A stretch of 64,000 nucleotides of DNA from an uncultured SAR86 cluster bacterium (GCA_902591925.1 CACJCN010000003.1:1-64000); one strand, 5' to 3'; numbered from the stretch's first letter, positions 46,555 through 56,029 are shown. Program-made: numbers and translations. Notes: generated by a model not told the origin, from the sequence alone.

Positions 46555-47886
46555 GTAAATAGTTGCCAAACCTAAGAATGACAAAAATCCAACAACGTCA
46601 GTTATCGTAGTAACTACAACGCTTCCCCCAATTGCAGGATCTTGATTAAATTTTCTTAAAATGAGAGGAACTAAAATTCCAGCAATTACTGAACTAATGA
46701 GATTAATTACCAATGCACAAGATATTAAAATAGCTATAGTAATATCTTTAAACCAACCAAAGGTAACAAGTCCAACTAAAATTGATAAAACTATTCCATT
46801 TAATATTGATACCGCCAACTCTCTTTTAAAAAGCCAGCGAATATTTGATGTGTTTATTTGCTCCAATGTTAACCCTCTCAATACAATTGTAAGTGTTTGG
46901 GTTGCAGCGACACCTCCCATACTTGCAACTATGGGCATTAGAACTGCTAGATAGACAATTTTATCGATAACGTCTTGAAATAAATTTATTGTACTAGCAG
47001 CAATGAAAGCTGTAATCAGATTCAAGCTCAACCAAAATACTCTACTTTTTGCTGCTCTCCCAGGTGGGGCAAATGTATCCTCAGCAACACCTGCCATACC
47101 CAAAAGATTTTGATCTGCATCCTCTCTTATTACATCAACAACATCATCAATTGTTATTCTTCCAATTAACTTACCATCCTTATCAACCACTGATGAAGAA
47201 ATCAAATCGTTTCTTTCAAATATAGTTGCAACTTCTTTGTCATCAAGATCTACATCAATTGGAAAAAATTCAGTATCCATTATTTCTCTTACAAGCATCG
47301 AAGGCTTAGAAGTAATTATTTTGCTTATCAAAAGTTCGCCTAAATATTCATTTTCGTTGTTAACCACAAATATCTTGTCAGTATTTTCAGGAAGATCAGA
47401 TTGATCTCTTAAATAACTTATTACTTCATTGATCGAGTTGTTTGGCCTAACACTAATTACATCTGTGTTAAGTAACCCCCCAGCAGTATTATCTGGAAAT
47501 GTAAGACCAATTTCGATTCTTTTTCTATCGACCAAAGACATATTTGATAGGATATTATTCATTCTTTCTTCTGGTAGATTTTGTAAGATATCTACAATTT
47601 CATCTAACTCAAGCTCTTTAACTGCTTCAATTAATTCCTCATTAGAAATATTTGAAACCAAATCTTGCTGAATTTCTTCACCTAATTCAAAGAGAACATC
47701 GCCTTCTTCTTCTGTCTTTAATAATGAAAATAAAAGGTTTCTTTGTTTTGGGGGTGATGATTCTAGAGCATGGGCGATTTCAGACGCAGTCATTTTTTTT
47801 AAAAGTCTTCTGATCTGATTTAGAGATAGATTTGATGCATCATCTAATATTGTTTTGAGACTATCATTACTTTTGCTATCACTCAT
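46546..47886 (-). CDS. mgtE: magnesium transporter MgtE
   Basis: A 446-residue Mg2+ channel. Domain order: N-terminal superhelical domain (about 1-125), tandem CBS domains (about 125-250, including DGKLIGRITIDDVVDVIRE), then the five-helix pore with the conserved PIVASMGGVAATQTLTIVLRGL and PLILRKFNQDPAIGGSVVVTTITDVVGFL. Length matches the family. It is the last gene of the kdsD-lptA-lptB-rpoN-mgtE run, 24 bp after rpoN. Confidence 0.95.
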   Translation of the reverse strand: MSDSKSNDSLKTILDDASNLSLNQIRRLLKKMTASEIAHALESSPPKQRNLLFSLLKTEEEGDVLFELGEEIQQDLVSNISNEELIEAVKELELDEIVDILQNLPEERMNNILSNMSLVDRKRIEIGLTFPDNTAGGLLNTDVISVRPNNSINEVISYLRDQSDLPENTDKIFVVNNENEYLGELLISKIITSKPSMLVREIMDTEFFPIDVDLDDKEVATIFERNDLISSSVVDKDGKLIGRITIDDVVDVIREDADQNLLGMAGVAEDTFAPPGRAAKSRVFWLSLNLITAFIAASTINLFQDVIDKIVYLAVLMPIVASMGGVAATQTLTIVLRGLTLEQINTSNIRWLFKRELAVSILNGIVLSILVGLVTFGWFKDITIAILISCALVINLISSVIAGILVPLILRKFNQDPAIGGSVVVTTITDVVGFLSFLGLATIYLI

Positions 47887-47910
47887 TCATTAATTCTAAC
47901 CTGAAAAGAA

Positions 47911-49182
47911 TTATCTATATCTAGATGATGGAATATTATTTTTTTTTCTATATTTTGAAATTGTTCTTCTAGCCAAACTAAACCCTCTCTTATTTAGCTC
48001 AATTGCAATCTTTTTATCACTTTTTGGTTTGTTTTCAGAATTAACAATATCTTTTATTAGTTTCATGAGTTGAGTTGCAGAAATATCCCTAGTTTTAGAA
48101 ACTGAAGATAATAATAAAGATTTTAGTGGTATAACTCCCTTGGGAGTATCGATATACTTGTTTCTCAATATCCTTGAAACTGTTGAGGGATGAACTCCAA
48201 TTTCATCTGCAATTTCTTTGTTACTTAGAGTATTTAACTTCAGTGGGTTATCTTCAAAAAAAGCTATTTGTTTTGTGCAAATGTATTCACCAACATTTTT
48301 TACCGTATCATTTCTTTTTTTTACAGATGTTAAAAGCCATTTTGCATCGTTAATTTTTTGTAAAATTTCTTCATTTTTCTTTTTCTTTAATTCTTTTTTC
48401 ACATCGTTTATTAAGTCATCATCTAATTTAATTAAAGGAAAATTATTATCATTAAATACAACTTTGAAATTTTTCTCTATAAAGGAGACCTTTAAGTCTG
48501 CTTCAATATAATCAGTTTTTTCAAAGTTGAGGCCAGGACTCAAATCACAATTTTTTATCTCACCTAAAGCTGACTTAAATTCTTTATCTGTATAACCATT
48601 TTTATGAGCTATTTGTTTAATTTCAGATAGGTTATCAAGCCTATCATTTAGTAGGATATCTTCAATTAAAGATCTCTTAGCCTTGGAAATATTTTTCTTA
48701 TTGTCAATTTGAATTTTTATACATTCTTTATGATTTCTGTAACCAATTCCGCTGGGACTTAACTTATGAATTATATTTAAAAGAATATTTTCGATCTCTT
48801 TTTCTGAATAAATATAATTAGATATCTCCTCAATCTGCTCTGTACTTTCAGAAAGTTCACCAGATTCATCAATGCATCCAATAATTAATTTAGCAATTTT
48901 GATTTCTTTTTCATTTAAATGGAAATCATCCAATTGAGTAATTAAAAATTCTCTTAAGTTTACCTTGGACTCTATATCAAAGCTGAAATCAGAGTGATTA
49001 AAATCTTTATAATCATTATTAGTATCATTTTTTTCCAAAAATGGATTTTCTATTATCTCTTTATCAATTTTTTTAATTAATTCAAATCTTGAAAGTTGCA
49101 GCAAATCTATTGATTTTTTCAAGGATGGTGTAAGTTTTACACTTTGCTTTTGTTTTAAGTTTTTTGAAAGAATAATACTCAT
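47911..49182 (-). CDS. rpoN: RNA polymerase sigma-54 factor
   Basis: A 423-residue sigma54. Region I has the glutamine/leucine-rich SIILSKNLKQKQSVKLTPSLKKSIDLLQLSRFEL; the region II is acidic and short; the core-binding and DNA-binding domains follow, with the HTH around NKEIADEIGVHPSTVSRILRNKYI and the RpoN box ARRTISKYRKKNNIPSS at the C-terminus. It directly abuts the lptB stop. It usually is followed by hpf and ptsN; here mgtE follows. Confidence 0.95.
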   Translation of the reverse strand: MSIILSKNLKQKQSVKLTPSLKKSIDLLQLSRFELIKKIDKEIIENPFLEKNDTNNDYKDFNHSDFSFDIESKVNLREFLITQLDDFHLNEKEIKIAKLIIGCIDESGELSESTEQIEEISNYIYSEKEIENILLNIIHKLSPSGIGYRNHKECIKIQIDNKKNISKAKRSLIEDILLNDRLDNLSEIKQIAHKNGYTDKEFKSALGEIKNCDLSPGLNFEKTDYIEADLKVSFIEKNFKVVFNDNNFPLIKLDDDLINDVKKELKKKKNEEILQKINDAKWLLTSVKKRNDTVKNVGEYICTKQIAFFEDNPLKLNTLSNKEIADEIGVHPSTVSRILRNKYIDTPKGVIPLKSLLLSSVSKTRDISATQLMKLIKDIVNSENKPKSDKKIAIELNKRGFSLARRTISKYRKKNNIPSSRYR

Positions 49183-49896
49183 TTATGAATACATGTCTCC
49201 AAGATAGACTTTTTTTACTAAATCATTTTTAATCAAACTTTTTTTATCACCTTCTGCAATTAGCTCACCATTATTGATAATCGCAGCTTGATTACATATT
49301 TCCAGAGTTTCTCTAACATTATGATCTGTAATTAAAATTCCAATATTCTTTTTTGACAACTTTATAAGGACATTTTTAATATCTTCTATTGCAATTGGAT
49401 CAATGCCTGCAAAGGGCTCATCTAATAAGATAATTTTCGGTTTAGATGCAAGAGTCCTAGCAATTTCGACTTTTCTCCTTTGACCGCCTGACAACTGCCT
49501 ACCTTTTAAATTTAAGATTTCTGATAGATCAAATTCCTCAATTGAGGCATCTATAAAATTTTTTATATCATCCTTACTTTTAAAAGAAAGTTCGGCAAGT
49601 CCATATAGGTTATCTTTAACAGTAAGATTAAGAAATATAGAGGGTTCTTGAGGCAAATACTTTAAACCAAGATTAGATCTAAGATGCATTGGCATTATTG
49701 AGATATCTTCATTTTCAAGGATTACTTTCCCATTATCGGCATGTATTAGACCAGCAATTATGTAAAAGGTAGAGGTTTTGCCTGCTCCATTAGGCCCCAA
49801 CAGACCGAAAATTTCTCCGTAATTTACATTAAAAGATATGTCTGAAATAATTTTTTTATCTTTAATCGATTTGAACACATTACTTATTTCTAACAT
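49183..49896 (-). CDS. lptB: LPS export ABC ATPase LptB
   Basis: A 237-residue cytoplasmic ATPase powering LptFG. Walker A GPNGAGKTSTFY, Q-loop YLPQEPSIF, signature LSGGQRRKVEIART, Walker B IILLDEPFAG and switch His ITDHNVRET are all present. Length matches E. coli LptB (241). It lies between lptA (2-bp gap) and rpoN (0 gap); the partner permease LptG is at the left end of this window. Confidence 0.97.
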   Translation of the reverse strand: MLEISNVFKSIKDKKIISDISFNVNYGEIFGLLGPNGAGKTSTFYIIAGLIHADNGKVILENEDISIMPMHLRSNLGLKYLPQEPSIFLNLTVKDNLYGLAELSFKSKDDIKNFIDASIEEFDLSEILNLKGRQLSGGQRRKVEIARTLASKPKIILLDEPFAGIDPIAIEDIKNVLIKLSKKNIGILITDHNVRETLEICNQAAIINNGELIAEGDKKSLIKNDLVKKVYLGDMYS

Positions 49897-49898
49897 TT

Positions 49899-50315
49899 TT
49901 AATTATCCGAAGTTATCTTGCCAGTTTTTGGATTAAAGATGATTAAATTAGAGCTGATAGAGATATTATCGAATTTAATCGAGGCATTTCCAACTAAGTG
50001 TACTTTTTCATCACTAAAAAAAAGTATTGTTTCTGCCTCTCCATCAAAAAAGTTATTTTTTTTGTTCGATCTAATTGAGCTTGGATCACCTGTTATTGAA
50101 ATTACTTCTTTTATTTGGTCATAAATTGCTGAGTTAGCAGAAATTTCAACATAACTAGAATTTATATTTACGTTAGAGAAAAAGCTTACATTTCTCAAAT
50201 TTTTTATAAACTCAACTTTATCAGATTTAATTTTTATGTGATTTATGAGATTGTTTGAACTTACATCAAGCGTAAATAAAAAAATTGAAATTATAATTAG
50301 ATGTTTATTTTTCAA
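49899..50315 (-). CDS. lptA: LPS transport periplasmic protein LptA
   Basis: A 138-residue periplasmic protein with an N-terminal signal peptide (KNKHLIIISIFLFTLDVSS) and the OstA beta-jellyroll pattern (SDKVEFIKNLRNVSFFSNVNI, then GDPSSIRSNKKNNFFDGEAETILFF). It is shorter than E. coli LptA (185), losing C-terminal strands. It lies between kdsD and lptB; lptC and kdsC, which normally precede it, are missing (the kdsD stop and lptA start are adjacent). Confidence 0.88.
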   Translation of the reverse strand: MKNKHLIIISIFLFTLDVSSNNLINHIKIKSDKVEFIKNLRNVSFFSNVNINSSYVEISANSAIYDQIKEVISITGDPSSIRSNKKNNFFDGEAETILFFSDEKVHLVGNASIKFDNISISSNLIIFNPKTGKITSDN

Positions 50316-51281
50316 TTACAATATCCTTGCTTCAATTAAATCATGCATTGATAAAACTCCAATATATCTATTTTTTTTAAGAACAACCAAAGTAAAAATT
50401 TTATTTTCTTCCATTATTTTTGCAGCGTCTACAGCAAGTGCATTTGAATCGATTGTCTTAAAAGTTTTTGTCATAACATCTTTAATCTTTGTTTTTTGAA
50501 TATCTATTTTTTTATTAATACATCTTCTTAAGTCACCGTCAGTAAAAATTCCAACTATTTTTGATTTATTTGTAACCAAAGTAATGCCAAGATTTTTTTT
50601 CGTTATCTCAATTAATGCTTCGTCTAGAATAGTATTTAGATCAACTTTTGGAACTTTGTTGCCTTTGTGCATAAGATCTTGAACTTGTGTAATAAGTTTT
50701 TTTCCTAATTTTCCTGCAGGATGAGATGATGCGAAATCTTTTCTGGTGAAGCCTTTAGCTTCAAGCAGAGCTATTGCCAAAGCGTCTCCAAAAGCTAATG
50801 CATTTGTAGTGGAAGATGTTGGCGCCAAATCAAGAGGACAGGCTTCTTTTTTAGACTTTATTTGTATCTTTATATCAGCAAACTTTGCTATGGTTGATTT
50901 ATTATTACTAGTTAATGAAACTATTTCTTTTGTATGTCTTTTTAATGAAGATAAGATATTTATAATTTCATCTGTTTCGCCTGAATTGGAAATCAGCATA
51001 ACAATATCTTTTTTATTTATTAATCCCATATCTCCATGGGCTGCCTCAGTTGGATGAATAAATATTGATGGAGTACCGGTGCTTGATAAAGTTGCAGATA
51101 TTTTTTGCGCAATATGACCTGACTTCCCAACTCCCATGATTACAAATTTTCCATCACAATTTACCACCTTATCGCAAAGTTTAACAAATGAGCTACCTAA
51201 CTGATTAGATAATGATTTAATTGAATCGGATTCAATCTTTAAGGTTCTCTTTGCAGAGGCTATATAGTTATATTTTTTCAT
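50316..51281 (-). CDS. kdsD: D-arabinose 5-phosphate isomerase KdsD
   Basis: A 321-residue enzyme that makes arabinose-5-phosphate for Kdo. The start is MKKYNYIASAKRTLKIE at 51281; a longer start would run into the mlaC promoter region. The SIS domain contains VGKSGHIAQKISATLSSTGTP and HPTEAAHGDMG; two CBS domains follow (VQDLMHKGNKVPKV and DVMTKTFKTIDSN). Length is close to E. coli KdsD (328). It heads a minus-strand run through mgtE. Confidence 0.95.
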   Translation of the reverse strand: MKKYNYIASAKRTLKIESDSIKSLSNQLGSSFVKLCDKVVNCDGKFVIMGVGKSGHIAQKISATLSSTGTPSIFIHPTEAAHGDMGLINKKDIVMLISNSGETDEIINILSSLKRHTKEIVSLTSNNKSTIAKFADIKIQIKSKKEACPLDLAPTSSTTNALAFGDALAIALLEAKGFTRKDFASSHPAGKLGKKLITQVQDLMHKGNKVPKVDLNTILDEALIEITKKNLGITLVTNKSKIVGIFTDGDLRRCINKKIDIQKTKIKDVMTKTFKTIDSNALAVDAAKIMEENKIFTLVVLKKNRYIGVLSMHDLIEARIL

Positions 51282-51310
51282 ATTAATTAAAAAATTTACT
51301 TTATCTGTAA

Positions 51311-51319
51311 TGTTATAAT
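51311..51319 (+). promoter_or_regulatory. extended -10 promoter for mlaC-ibaG-murA
   Basis: TGTTATAAT (TGn-TATAAT) ends at 51319, six bases before the mlaC ATG at 51326. Transcription would start on the ATG itself, implying a leaderless message. The same nonamer appears upstream of petA. Confidence 0.6.
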
Positions 51320-51325
51320 AGACCA

Positions 51326-52027
51326 ATGTTAGGCACACCTAAAAATTTTTTATTTCTTTTTTTATTTATATTTAATAACTTAACAGCAAATGAATTATCA
51401 GATGATCAAGATTTAAGAGATGCTCATAATAAATCTTTAAAAGCTTTAAAAGAATTTGATCAAGCCATTGAAAATAATCCATATAATTTTATAGATTCTA
51501 ATGCACAACAAATGGTTTTAGTTCTAACAAAAAATGCAGAACTATTTGAGTCTGACAGAGAAGCCTACGAAAACAAAATTAAGGATATTTTTGAACCGAT
51601 GATTGATTTTAGAAGAGTTGCTGCAAGCGTAATGGGCAAAAAATATTATCTTCTTGCAACAAAAGAACAAAGAGCTGAATTTGTTGAAATTTTTAAAGAT
51701 TCACTTCTTGATACTTATGCAGAAACTCTTGCTCAATGGGGAGATTCGACTATATCAACAAAATTTGAAGAGGATTATTCATTTATAGAAAAAAACGCTG
51801 TTGAAGTAAAACAGACTCTTGATACTGGAAGCAGTAAATATCCCATTTCATACAAATTAAGAAGACATGAAGAAGGCTGGAAAATTATTAATATTATTAT
51901 AAATGGTGTAAATTTGGGTTTAACCTTTAGAAATCAATTTCAAGCTCTTGCTATTTCTCATAATGAAGACATTAAACTTACTCTAAAAAATTGGGTTTCT
52001 GATGCAGGTGATGCAGGCATTTCATAA
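51326..52027 (+). CDS. mlaC: MlaC-like periplasmic phospholipid-binding protein
   Basis: A 233-residue protein with an N-terminal signal peptide (LFLFLFIFNNLTANE) and the MlaC/Ttg2D domain: IFEPMIDFRRVAASVMGKKYYLLATKEQRAEFVEIFKDSLL, then YKLRRHEEGWKIINIIINGVNLG. MlaC carries phospholipids between the outer-membrane MlaA and the inner-membrane MlaFEDB complex. In gammaproteobacteria mlaFED precede and mlaB follows it; none is present here. ibaG begins 1 bp after the stop. Confidence 0.93.
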   Translation: MLGTPKNFLFLFLFIFNNLTANELSDDQDLRDAHNKSLKALKEFDQAIENNPYNFIDSNAQQMVLVLTKNAELFESDREAYENKIKDIFEPMIDFRRVAASVMGKKYYLLATKEQRAEFVEIFKDSLLDTYAETLAQWGDSTISTKFEEDYSFIEKNAVEVKQTLDTGSSKYPISYKLRRHEEGWKIINIIINGVNLGLTFRNQFQALAISHNEDIKLTLKNWVSDAGDAGIS

Positions 52028-52028
52028 T

Positions 52029-52244
52029 ATGGAAGAAATAATTAAAAAAATTATTACTGCTAACATTGATGATGCAAAGTGTATCTTTGAGGGTGATTCA
52101 TGTAATTTGAGGGTAATTGTTACTTCTAGTGCTTTTTCAGGTATGTCACTTATAGACCAACATAAAATGGTCATGAGGCTTTTGGAAGATAAATTTCAAT
52201 CAGGCGAATTACATGCTTTAAGTTTAGAGACAAAGACTTTCTAA
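52029..52244 (+). CDS. ibaG: BolA-like protein IbaG
   Basis: A 71-residue BolA/IbaG protein that with monothiol glutaredoxins handles Fe-S clusters. Start ATG 52029 is 1 bp after the mlaC stop; a longer frame would overlap mlaC. The IIKKIITANIDDAKCIFEGDSCNLRVIV and SLIDQHKMVMRLLEDKFQSGELHALSLET blocks are family-typical; the conserved His in HALSL is retained. It precedes murA by 1 bp, as in E. coli. Confidence 0.92.
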   Translation: MEEIIKKIITANIDDAKCIFEGDSCNLRVIVTSSAFSGMSLIDQHKMVMRLLEDKFQSGELHALSLETKTF

Positions 52245-52245
52245 A

Positions 52246-53505
52246 ATGGAGAAGTTGTTAATCAGAGGAGGGAGTCAACTCTCTGGAAAAATCACATGTT
52301 CAGGCGCAAAAAATGCAGCCTTGCCGATGATTGCATCGACGATTTTGTCTGATGAAAAAGTTACTTTAAGAAATCTTCCATATCTTCAAGATATAACAAC
52401 AATGTTTGAGCTTTTAGGGTCTATGGGATCGGATATTATTTTGGATGAAAATATGAACTTCACTATCTCTTCAAAAGATCTTAAAGATACTGAAGCAAGA
52501 TATGAATTGGTCAAAACCATGCGTGCATCAATTTTAGTTTTAGGGCCATTGGTTGCAAAATACGGAAAGGCAAAAATTGCATTACCTGGAGGTTGTGCAA
52601 TTGGGTCAAGACCAGTTAATTATCATCTTGATTCTTTAGAAAAAATGGGAGCAAAAATAAAATTAAAAAATGGATATATTGAGGCATCCTCAAAAAGACT
52701 TAAAGGAGCAGAAATAAAATTTGATGGTATAACTGTTACAGGTACTGAAAATATAATGATGGCAGCAGCCCTTGCAGAAGGTAAAACAACTTTAACAAAT
52801 GTTGCGAAAGAACCTGAGATTATCGATCTAGCCAATATGCTTAACTCTATGGGTGCAAAAATTGATGGTGCTGGTTCAGATCGAATTAAAATAGAGGGTG
52901 TTGATAACTTAACTGGGACGAATTTTGAGATACCAGCTGATCGAATCGAAGCAGGTACTTATCTTGCAGCAGCAGCAGTTACTAAAGGAGATATTACAAT
53001 TGAGGGCATAAATCCAAATAGATTAATGAAAGTTATTGACAAGCTTAAAGATGCTGGGGCCGAAATTGAATATCAAAACAATGCTATTTCAATTTGTATG
53101 AATAAAGATGTTCCAAATCCAGTTGATATAACCACAGCACCATTCCCTGAATTTCCTACTGACATGCAAGCTCAATTTTCAGTAATAAATGCAATATCAA
53201 ATGGAACTGCAAACATATATGAGACTGTGTTTGAAAACAGGTTTATGCACATACTCGAATTAAATAGAATGGGGTGTGATATTTCTGTCAATGGTAACCA
53301 TGCAATCATTAAAGGTGTTAAATCTTTGTCTGGTGCAGAAGTAATGGCTACTGATCTAAGAGCATCCGCAAGTCTAATTCTTGCTGGATTATGTGCAAAA
53401 GGAGAAACAATTGTAGATAGAATTTATCATATTGATAGAGGATATGAACGAATTGAAGAAAAATTAAATTATTTAGGGGCAAACATTGTAAGACTGCCTA
53501 GTTAG
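52246..53505 (+). CDS. murA: UDP-N-acetylglucosamine 1-carboxyvinyltransferase MurA
   Basis: A 419-residue enzyme committing UDP-GlcNAc to peptidoglycan. The opening LIRGGSQLSGKITCSGAKNAALPMIA contains the substrate Lys/Asn; the catalytic loop is PGGCAIGSRPVNYHL, with the Cys that is target of fosfomycin at about residue 115, so susceptibility at that site is expected. FPTDMQAQFS and LRASASLILAGL are also present. Length equals E. coli MurA (419). It ends overlapping convergent degS by 4 bp. Confidence 0.98.
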   Translation: MEKLLIRGGSQLSGKITCSGAKNAALPMIASTILSDEKVTLRNLPYLQDITTMFELLGSMGSDIILDENMNFTISSKDLKDTEARYELVKTMRASILVLGPLVAKYGKAKIALPGGCAIGSRPVNYHLDSLEKMGAKIKLKNGYIEASSKRLKGAEIKFDGITVTGTENIMMAAALAEGKTTLTNVAKEPEIIDLANMLNSMGAKIDGAGSDRIKIEGVDNLTGTNFEIPADRIEAGTYLAAAAVTKGDITIEGINPNRLMKVIDKLKDAGAEIEYQNNAISICMNKDVPNPVDITTAPFPEFPTDMQAQFSVINAISNGTANIYETVFENRFMHILELNRMGCDISVNGNHAIIKGVKSLSGAEVMATDLRASASLILAGLCAKGETIVDRIYHIDRGYERIEEKLNYLGANIVRLPS

Positions 53506-54473
53506 ATTTTTGTCTCAAAATTGATCTTAGTTAACTCACCTTTTTGATTTATAATTTCCATACTTAAATTCTCACCCAATGTTGCAAATTTTAACGAGCT
53601 TGTAAGATTTGCCCAACTGGCATTCTCATTATTAATACTAACCAATATATCGTTTGTCTTGACACCCTTTTCAAAAAGAGGCCCTTTATTTTCCATCTCA
53701 ATAATTCTTAACCCGTCTATAAAATTATTATTTTTTTTGATTCTAACTTTACCCACTCTAAAGTTCCCTATCCAAAAACTTTTTACTTCACCAAACTTAA
53801 TAAGCTGAGATGCAGTTTGAACAACTAAATTTGATGGTATTGCAAATCCAATACCTTGATATGCTCCTGTTCTTGAAAAAATTTTTGAATTTATACCAAT
53901 TAAGTTACCTTTTTCATTTATTAGTGCTCCACCTGAATTTCCTGGATTTATAGCTGCATCTGTTTGTATCAGTTGAAGATATGGATTTCCATAATCTCTT
54001 CCAGTAGCGCTTATAATGCCATTTGAAACTGAAATACCAATTCCGTAAGGATTTCCAATAGCTAGAACTCTATCGCCAATCTTCAAGTCATCAGAGTTTG
54101 AAAATTTTATTGGCTCAAGATCTTCATCTGGTGAGATTTTTAATATTGCAATATCAGTATTTTTATCTAAGCCTATGATTTTTGCTTGAAAAATTTTTCC
54201 ATTCGAGAGTTGCACATTAATATCTTCTCCAGAGATGATATGAAGATTTGTAACAATATATCCATCCTTTGAAAAAATTACGCCAGATCCAATGCCACTC
54301 CTATTTTTTGAAAATGAATAATTGTTTGAAGAAATTGTCACAACAGATGGAATTGATTTTTCTGATGCAGACACTAATTTACTGTTACTATTGGTTATGA
54401 AATACCACGAACATAAAAATATTACTAATATAACTAGTGGGTAATGTATAAATTTTTTTTGAAATAATCTCAT
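53502..54473 (-). CDS. degS: DegS-type site-1 serine protease
   Basis: A 323-residue trypsin-like protease with an N-terminal membrane anchor (about 11-27) and one C-terminal PDZ domain, the DegS/AlgW layout that starts sigma-E signalling by cutting RseA. Catalytic triad: His in VTNLHIISG, Asp in KNTDIAILKI and Ser in NPGNSGGALIN. Length is slightly below E. coli DegS (355). It starts one base away from divergent zapE. rseA/rpoE are not in the window. Confidence 0.9.
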   Translation of the reverse strand: MRLFQKKFIHYPLVILVIFLCSWYFITNSNSKLVSASEKSIPSVVTISSNNYSFSKNRSGIGSGVIFSKDGYIVTNLHIISGEDINVQLSNGKIFQAKIIGLDKNTDIAILKISPDEDLEPIKFSNSDDLKIGDRVLAIGNPYGIGISVSNGIISATGRDYGNPYLQLIQTDAAINPGNSGGALINEKGNLIGINSKIFSRTGAYQGIGFAIPSNLVVQTASQLIKFGEVKSFWIGNFRVGKVRIKKNNNFIDGLRIIEMENKGPLFEKGVKTNDILVSINNENASWANLTSSLKFATLGENLSMEIINQKGELTKINFETKI

Positions 54474-54474
54474 A

Positions 54475-55536
54475 ATGTCAATAACTCAAAATATCATTGA
54501 TGAACTAAAAAACCAAGGAGCTGAGCCAGATTTAAATCAAATTAAGCTCATAAACGCGCTTTCAGATATTAAATTTTTTAAAAAATTTTCTTTAAATAAA
54601 TTTTTTTTAAAAGAGAGTTTTGGAATATATATTTGGGGTGATGTGGGAAGAGGTAAAACTCTAATCTCTAAAACTTATCTAAAATTAAAAAGAAGAAATG
54701 ATAGTAAAAGTTTTCATTATATTGAGCTAATGGACTTCATACACCAAGAACTTGTTTTAAATTCTGGACATAAGAATCCATTAAAAAAAGTCGCAACAAA
54801 ATTAACAAAAAATACGAGTATTATCTTTATTGATGAATTTCAAGTTGAGGACGTTGCTGACGCAATGATCATTGGAGATTTACTACAAATGGTTATTGAG
54901 AATAATACTAAGTTAATGATCACTTCAAACTCTCATCCTAAGAAGTTATATAAAGAAGGTCTTCAAAGAGAAAAATTTATTAAATCTTTTGATAAAGTAT
55001 TAACAAAAATTAAAATTTTTAACTTAGAGGGTGAAATTGATTACAGAACTAGAAATATTATCGAATTTGAAGATTATAAAAAATTTAATGTCATAGATGA
55101 CAATCAAATATTCAAATTTATTGAAAAAAATTTTAGCGTAGAAAATCTCAAACCAAATAAAATCAAAATTAATGGAAGAGAGTTTTCATGCAAACATGTT
55201 TCTAAAAATATTCTATGGATCGAGTTCAACAAATTTTTCAAAGAACCTACTCACTCAAAAGACTATAAATATATTTCCATTGAATTTGACTGGATTTTTA
55301 TAAGTAATTTTATTTCTACTGATGACGAACAAATTGATATTATTCGAAGGTTTATTTCTTTTATAGATATAGCCTATGCAAATAAAACTAAAATAAAATT
55401 CTTCTTCAATAATTTTGATAAAAATAAAATTTATTTGGGAAATAAAATTAATAATCTTTGGTTAAGATGTAATAGCAGACTTGCTGAAATGCAAAACAAG
55501 GAATATTTTTTTAACATAAATAGAAATAAAAATTAA
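54475..55536 (+). CDS. zapE: cell division ATPase ZapE (AFG1-like)
   Basis: A 353-residue AAA-type ATPase that associates with the Z ring. Walker A is [15 protein letters not shown] and Walker [17 protein letters not shown]; the sensor region is [12 protein letters not shown] followed by [20 protein letters not shown]. Length is a little shorter than E. coli ZapE (375). AATAAT lies six bases before the ATG, a possible leaderless start. It precedes rplM, as in pseudomonads. Confidence 0.94.
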   Translation: MSITQNIIDELKNQGAEPDLNQIKLINALSDIKFFKKFSLNKFFLKESFGIYIWGDVGRGKTLISKTYLKLKRRNDSKSFHYIELMDFIHQELVLNSGHKNPLKKVATKLTKNTSIIFIDEFQVEDVADAMIIGDLLQMVIENNTKLMITSNSHPKKLYKEGLQREKFIKSFDKVLTKIKIFNLEGEIDYRTRNIIEFEDYKKFNVIDDNQIFKFIEKNFSVENLKPNKIKINGREFSCKHVSKNILWIEFNKFFKEPTHSKDYKYISIEFDWIFISNFISTDDEQIDIIRRFISFIDIAYANKTKIKFFFNNFDKNKIYLGNKINNLWLRCNSRLAEMQNKEYFFNINRNKN

Positions 55537-55546
55537 CATATTTATA

Positions 55547-55575
55547 TTGATATATTTGTGTCTAAACATTAATAT
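55547..55575 (+). promoter_or_regulatory. sigma70 promoter for rplM-rpsI
   Basis: TTGATA (55547-55552), 17-bp spacer, TAATAT (55570-55575). Start would be near 55582, leaving about 16 nt of leader. Good -35 and spacing; the -10 has four of six consensus bases. Confidence 0.6.
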
Positions 55576-55597
55576 TCGCTTCTTAAATAAAATGATT

Positions 55598-56029
55598 ATG
55601 AAAACATATTCTCTCAAAAAAGAAGATATTCAAAGAAATTGGTTTGTATTGGATGCAACTGATCTTGTTCTTGGAAGAATGGCAACAAAAATTGCTGATA
55701 GAATTCGAGGTAAAGATAAGCCAACTTATACTCCTCATGTAGATAGCGGTGATTATGTTGTTGTTATTAATGCCGAAAAGATATGTGTAACAGGTTCTAA
55801 GTTTGAAAATAAAAAATACTATAAACATTCTCTTTATCCAGGCGGTTTAAAATCTCAAACATTTAAAGAACTTAATGAGAAACATCCTGAAAGAATTATA
55901 GAAGAGGCGGTCAAAGGAATGCTTCCTAAAAATAAATTAGGTAAGTCAATAATAAAAAAACTTAAAGTTTTTAGGGGGCCTAAGCATGATCATGAGTCTC
56001 AACAGCCATCTAAATGGAACTTGAGCTGA
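55598..56029 (+). CDS. rplM: 50S ribosomal protein L13
   Basis: A 143-residue early-assembly 50S protein. The start is ATG 55598 ([20 protein letters not shown]), matching E. coli [20 protein letters not shown]; an earlier in-frame ATG (55592) adds two residues, and a longer frame would include the promoter. [32 protein letters not shown] is diagnostic. Its TGA overlaps the rpsI ATG by one base. Confidence 0.97.
   Translation: MKTYSLKKEDIQRNWFVLDATDLVLGRMATKIADRIRGKDKPTYTPHVDSGDYVVVINAEKICVTGSKFENKKYYKHSLYPGGLKSQTFKELNEKHPERIIEEAVKGMLPKNKLGKSIIKKLKVFRGPKHDHESQQPSKWNLS

Noticed and set aside
51282-51338. Longer kdsD start
   Set aside because: It would overlap the mlaC promoter and start codon; MKKYNYIASAKR begins the family-like region.
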